A program made the position numbers and the translations under genes. This document shows, piece by piece, positions 60,784 to 64,000 of a DNA stretch of 64,000 nt. The DNA comes from Candidatus Rifleibacteriota bacterium (GTDB lineage Bacteria; Muiribacteriota; Ozemobacteria; Ozemobacterales; Ozemobacteraceae). The stretch spans positions 1 through 64,000 of the forward strand of contig JADFZL010000006.1 of the NCBI GenBank assembly GCA_015232575.1. Reading direction: 5' to 3'. A model generated the notes under the pieces. The model ran no database searches. It saw only the letters and a list, made by a program, of their open reading frames with translations, and was not told where the DNA came from. How positions within the stretch are numbered: the stretch's first letter is position 1; each line of letters begins with the position of its first letter.

Positions 60784-61868
60784 TGACGTTTACCTCCGGT
60801 TTCATCAGAGGCAGAGTGCTGATCAAGATGTTTTTTCAACAAATTCGGATTTGTTGATCTTATCATGGCCTCATCTGTTGTTACTTTTCCCTGTGAAATA
60901 AGCATTGCAAGAGACTGATCAAGTGTGCACATGCCGGTGTCACCGCCGGCCTCCTGATAAGAATTTATCATATGCATCCGATTATCTGCAATCAAACTTC
61001 TGATATTTGAAGTTGCTACCAGAACTTCGAAAGCTGCGATTCTTCCCTTTGCCATCTTTCTCGGAATCAAAGCCTGGGTTACAATTCCAACCAGAGACGT
61101 TGAAAGGCGACTCATTATCTGCGGCTGCTGAGCAAGAGGAAACAGATTCACAAATCGATCAATTGCCTGAATAGACGTATTGCTGTGCAGCGTTGCCAAA
61201 ACAAGTTTTCCACTTTCAGCAGCCATAAGTGTCATTTCAACTGCTCCAGTACCACGAAGTTCTCCGACCATAATTATATCTGCATCGGTCTGTAACGCTC
61301 CTCTGATGCCAACTTCGAAAGATGAGCAATCTACTCCAACCTGCCTCTGACTGATAAGACTCTGATTATCAGAAAATATGTATTCTATTGGATCCTCTAT
61401 TGTAATAATGCTTTTCTTACGGGTATTGTTAATGTGTGAAATTAATGCTGAAAGAGTGGTTGATTTTCCTGCACCGGTTGCTCCGGTAATCAAAATCAGG
61501 CCATGTAGATGCTCAATAAGGTTTCTACCAGCTTTCGGCAGCCCGATATCATCAAATGAAAGATTTTGAAACGGGATCATTCGGAAAACAGCGTTCCCGC
61601 CATGGAAATCATAAAAAAGATTAACTCTGAAGCGCGTATTTACGAAACTATAACCCAGATCAAGCTTGTTATGTTCCTTGAATTTGACCAGTTGATAGTC
61701 ATCAAGAATAGCCTCCAGCATTGCGTCGAAATCGATTTCAGTGATGACAGGCATTTTTTTCATTGGGATCATACTGCCATCAATTCTGAGAACAGGTGGA
61801 TACCCAACTTTAAAATGAAGGTCTGATGCACCTTTCTCATAGCAAAGTTTCAACAGTTCAAAAATCAT
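60780..61868 (-). CDS. pilT: PilT-family pilus retraction ATPase
   Basis: 362 residues from ATG 61868 (GGAG eight bases upstream); the ATG at 61910 adds no family sequence. All motor motifs are present: GASDLHFKVGYPPVLRIDGS, Walker A (ITGATGAGKSTTLSALI), Asp box ITIEDPIEYIF, Walker B (DADIIMVGELRGTGAVEM), His box LVLATLHSNTS. It disassembles pili to drive twitching or DNA uptake. It is the first gene of the pilT-pilT2-HEAT/TPR operon. The pilB and pilC genes lie 14-19 kb to the left on the same strand. Confidence 0.93.
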   Translation of the reverse strand: MIFELLKLCYEKGASDLHFKVGYPPVLRIDGSMIPMKKMPVITEIDFDAMLEAILDDYQLVKFKEHNKLDLGYSFVNTRFRVNLFYDFHGGNAVFRMIPFQNLSFDDIGLPKAGRNLIEHLHGLILITGATGAGKSTTLSALISHINNTRKKSIITIEDPIEYIFSDNQSLISQRQVGVDCSSFEVGIRGALQTDADIIMVGELRGTGAVEMTLMAAESGKLVLATLHSNTSIQAIDRFVNLFPLAQQPQIMSRLSTSLVGIVTQALIPRKMAKGRIAAFEVLVATSNIRSLIADNRMHMINSYQEAGGDTGMCTLDQSLAMLISQGKVTTDEAMIRSTNPNLLKKHLDQHSASDETGGKRQ

Positions 61869-62553
61869 TCGCCACTCTCCAGAAAACAGTTTTGTAGTGC
61901 CTGGTATCAAAACTAATTCACCCTATCTAATAGATATCGTCAGCTGATATAAAAAACGTTACAATTCAACTTTGAGCTTTGTCCGCAGATTAAAAGATAA
62001 AGATAAAGATTGAAAGCTGTCCGCAGATTTCGCAGATTTAAGTGACCAAAAGATTGAAAAGATGGAAAGATTAAGAGCTAACCACGGAATACACGGAATT
62101 CACGGAATAAGTGACCAAAAGATGGGAAGATTGGAAAGAGTATCGTTTAAGGTTTGGTGGTATTAGTATGCAAAATCTTAAAAAGTTGACAAATTGGCAT
62201 GTGAGAGATCTCCGTAAATGCGAGATTTCTCCCTTAGGCCGAAATGACAAAATATAAATGACCCCTTAATAAAGAATTGCGGAAATTAGTAACCAGGCCC
62301 TCTTTTTATATAACGACTGGGAAATGTTTGCCAAACTGTATCGTTGTGAAAAAATATCAAACAATCTTGAATCTTGAAATTCCGTGTATTCCGTGTATTC
62401 CGTGGTAAAATCTTTTCCTTTCCTTTCTTCTCTTTTCATATTTTTCCGTGGTTTGGGTGGTTTTATTTGGTGGTTTTGAGTTTGTATTAAGTTAATTTTC
62501 TGGTTAGGTCGATTAGTTTAGTGAAATAGGAATGATAAGATTATAAGGCACCT
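61869..62553. other. Gene-free repeat stretch between pilT and ftsE
   Basis: About 685 bases. Families A (about 61982-62040), B (about 62082-62108 and 62370-62415), E (about 62166-62195) and C (about 62200-62250, both arms), plus cctttcctttcttctctttt tracts. The two flanking genes diverge, so both promoters should lie here, but I cannot single them out. Confidence 0.65.
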
Positions 62554-63237
62554 ATGATAAAAATTCAGAATGTAACAAAAATTTATTCTAACGGAGTAAG
62601 AGCCCTCTCCAACATCAGTCTGAGTGTTGAAGCGGGTGATTTTATGTTCCTCGTTGGGCCAAGCGGAGCAGGAAAAAGCACTTTTCTGAAACTGCTGTTC
62701 AGAGAGGATATGCCAACAGAGGGAAAAATCTTCGTGGATGGAAAAGACATCGTAAGCATGGCAGACACACGTGTCCCATTCCTGCGAAGAAATATGGGAA
62801 TAGTACTTCAGGATTTCCAGCTCTTGAAACGGCGCACAGTTGCAGAAAACGTTGGATTCAGCCTTCGCGTCCTGGGTGCTTCAGAAGATAAGATAAATTC
62901 ACGAGTTCAGGAAGTTCTGGAACAGGTTGGCTTGTCTCATAAAAGACGCATGTATCCTGACGAACTTTCAGGCGGCGAGCAGCAGAGAGTATGTATTGCC
63001 CGAGCCATTGTAAACAATCCGCTTATTCTCATAACCGACGAACCGACCGGAAACCTTGATCCGATGATTTCTCTTGAAATTATGCAGTTGTTCATGGAAA
63101 TTAATGCCAAAGGTACAACAATAATTATGGCTACGCACAATCACTATCTGGTAAACAAGCTGAGAAAAAGAGTAGTAGCTCTTGTTGAAGGAAAGATCGT
63201 TAAAGATGAAGTAAATGGCACTTACGCTTACGAATAA
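62554..63237 (+). CDS. ftsE: Cell division ATP-binding protein FtsE
   Basis: 227 residues, ABC ATPase. Walker A (GPSGAGKSTFLKLL), Q-loop (VLQDFQLL), signature LSGGEQQRVCIARAI, Walker B (PLILITDEPTGNLDP) and switch His (MATHNH) are all intact. With FtsX it controls periplasmic peptidoglycan hydrolases at the septum. AAGG precedes the ATG. The ftsX gene follows after 125 bases. Confidence 0.95.
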   Translation: MIKIQNVTKIYSNGVRALSNISLSVEAGDFMFLVGPSGAGKSTFLKLLFREDMPTEGKIFVDGKDIVSMADTRVPFLRRNMGIVLQDFQLLKRRTVAENVGFSLRVLGASEDKINSRVQEVLEQVGLSHKRRMYPDELSGGEQQRVCIARAIVNNPLILITDEPTGNLDPMISLEIMQLFMEINAKGTTIIMATHNHYLVNKLRKRVVALVEGKIVKDEVNGTYAYE

Positions 63238-63249
63238 TATTCTATCTGG

Positions 63250-63320
63250 GGCGCAGACGCGCCATCGGGTGTAATACGCGGTGTTAATTCTGCTGGCGGG
63301 ACGCCCGCATTCAGGCTATA
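63250..63320. repeat. Palindromic patch between ftsE and ftsX
   Basis: Short inverted repeats ggcgcagacgcgcc and gcgggacgcccgc lie in the ftsE-ftsX gap, GC-rich against the surroundings. The second resembles common REP-type palindromes. There is no T-run, so not a terminator. Confidence 0.6.
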
Positions 63321-63362
63321 ATACGATACAAATAACATTTCATTGAAACCAGGTATAAACTG

Positions 63363-64000
63363 ATGATTATTGCAAACGGACTGTATTTTTTTCGCGAAGC
63401 TATTACAAACTGCCGCAGAGCTATTCTCATGACAGGTGTAACTGTTTCATCAATAGCTGTCTCTCTGTTGCTCATCGGTTCATTTTTTCTAGCATCACTT
63501 CATCTGGAATCTTTTCTCAAGCGCCTTCAGAATGAAACAATGATCACTGCATTCTGCAACCACGGTCTTCCCGATAATGATATACAGCGAATTGCCGGAG
63601 CTTTATCAGGGCTCGAAAATGTAGCCGAATGTGTCATAATTTCTCCTGCTGAGGCACTGGCAGACCTGTTTCTTGATAAAGAAGATCAGAAACTTTTTGC
63701 ACAGGTAGAATCAGAAAATCCCCTTCCCTACTCAATGCGTTTGAAAGTTAAATCAGACAAACTTATTGATGAAACAACAAAAAAAATCAAAGCTATCAGC
63801 GGAATAGAAAGTGTACAATATGGAGAAGAAGCGGTAAGGCGATTCAAAGGTATCAGCGACCTGTTCTGGATGGGAACTCTTCTGGTAACAATCTTCCTTG
63901 GACTGGCCTCTTTTTTCATTGTGTACAACACTATTTCTCTTACCCTTTTCCTGAGAAAAGAAGAAATAATAATCATGCGTCTTGTAGGTGCTACAAACTG
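63363..64000 (+). CDS. ftsX: Cell division protein FtsX (partial, runs off the window)
   Basis: 212 residues seen from ATG 63363, with the 3' end beyond the window. TM1 at about 20-48 (LMTGVTVSSIAVSLLLIG) precedes a periplasmic domain (about 50-165; IISPAEALADLFLD). TM2 (about 168-195) continues into FFIVYNTISLTLFLRKEEI and MRLVGATN, the conserved FtsX segment. It is the permease-like partner of FtsE, transmitting ATPase movement to murein hydrolase activators. The ribosome site is weak. Confidence 0.9.
   Translation, partial: MIIANGLYFFREAITNCRRAILMTGVTVSSIAVSLLLIGSFFLASLHLESFLKRLQNETMITAFCNHGLPDNDIQRIAGALSGLENVAECVIISPAEALADLFLDKEDQKLFAQVESENPLPYSMRLKVKSDKLIDETTKKIKAISGIESVQYGEEAVRRFKGISDLFWMGTLLVTIFLGLASFFIVYNTISLTLFLRKEEIIIMRLVGATN

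Overview
The window is a chromosomal segment of a low-to-moderate GC, Gram-negative (diderm) bacterium. The evidence for this is lipobox lipoproteins, a C-terminal-Phe beta-barrel candidate, type IV pilus motors and FtsE/FtsX. The mix resembles poorly cultured lineages such as Candidatus Riflebacteria: HEAT/TPR adaptors, RsbU/RsbW-type signalling, large secreted lipoproteins and very repeat-rich intergenic DNA. That assignment is a guess from gene style, and no rRNA or marker phylogeny is available here. There is no CRISPR array, prophage or intact insertion sequence. There is one tRNA (Ala-GGC). Nothing obvious dictates a replicon end. The right edge cuts ftsX.

Left part (1-10 kb): a hexamer tandem repeat; an RsbW-like kinase paired with a cNMP/PAS sensor; a CheX-like protein; then the most striking locus. 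There, a membrane protein with an N-terminal RING-like zinc domain and an HtrA-type protease domain (3663-5051) overlaps a gene encoding a ubiquitin-conjugating E2-like domain fused to a 25-cysteine zinc-binding tail (5002-5889). That gene in turn overlaps a DUF2752 membrane protein gene (5871-6284). I read this as a candidate bacterial ubiquitin-like conjugation/proteolysis operon. No E1, ubiquitin-like modifier or deubiquitinase is visible nearby. A hybrid histidine kinase follows.

Middle (10-34 kb): tRNA-Ala with a consensus promoter and hairpin; a Uma2-family gene broken by one in-frame stop; a POT-type transporter; a beta-barrel candidate; three paralogous lipoproteins with a shared N-terminus and different C-termini; and a 1,260-residue lipoprotein. 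These four lipoprotein genes each have their own TTGACA-N17-TATAAx-like promoter. Then come an Rpn-like nuclease, a secreted subtilase, a sugar-isomerase-like protein, queC and a secreted SH3b protein.

Right part (33-64 kb): a three-gene operon of a dCache-HAMP sensor lacking an output domain, a transporter-HEAT fusion and a PhnD-like binding protein. After it come ilvE, a VOC protein, a VWA protein, type IV pilus pilC and pilB separated by triple-hairpin repeats, and a TPR / unknown / RsbU-type phosphatase operon. A nagZ-like glycosidase, a Sel1 protein, a 1,610-residue lipoprotein ending in an incomplete papain-like domain, and a pilT-pilT2-HEAT/TPR operon follow. The segment ends with ftsE and a partial ftsX.

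Almost every intergenic gap over 300 bases is filled with dispersed repeat families. The recurring ones are: (A) cgcagattacgcagattt; (B) accacggaa..cacgg; (C) an imperfect palindrome pairing a tcatttcgaccgaaggga arm with a gagatctctcacattcg arm; (D) a triple-hairpin element beginning gagggggcacgcgccccctc; (E) agtatgcaaaatctta; (F) a short element with inverted actgtagca ends and a ctctg-rich core; and (G) aagacaag-type simple repeats.
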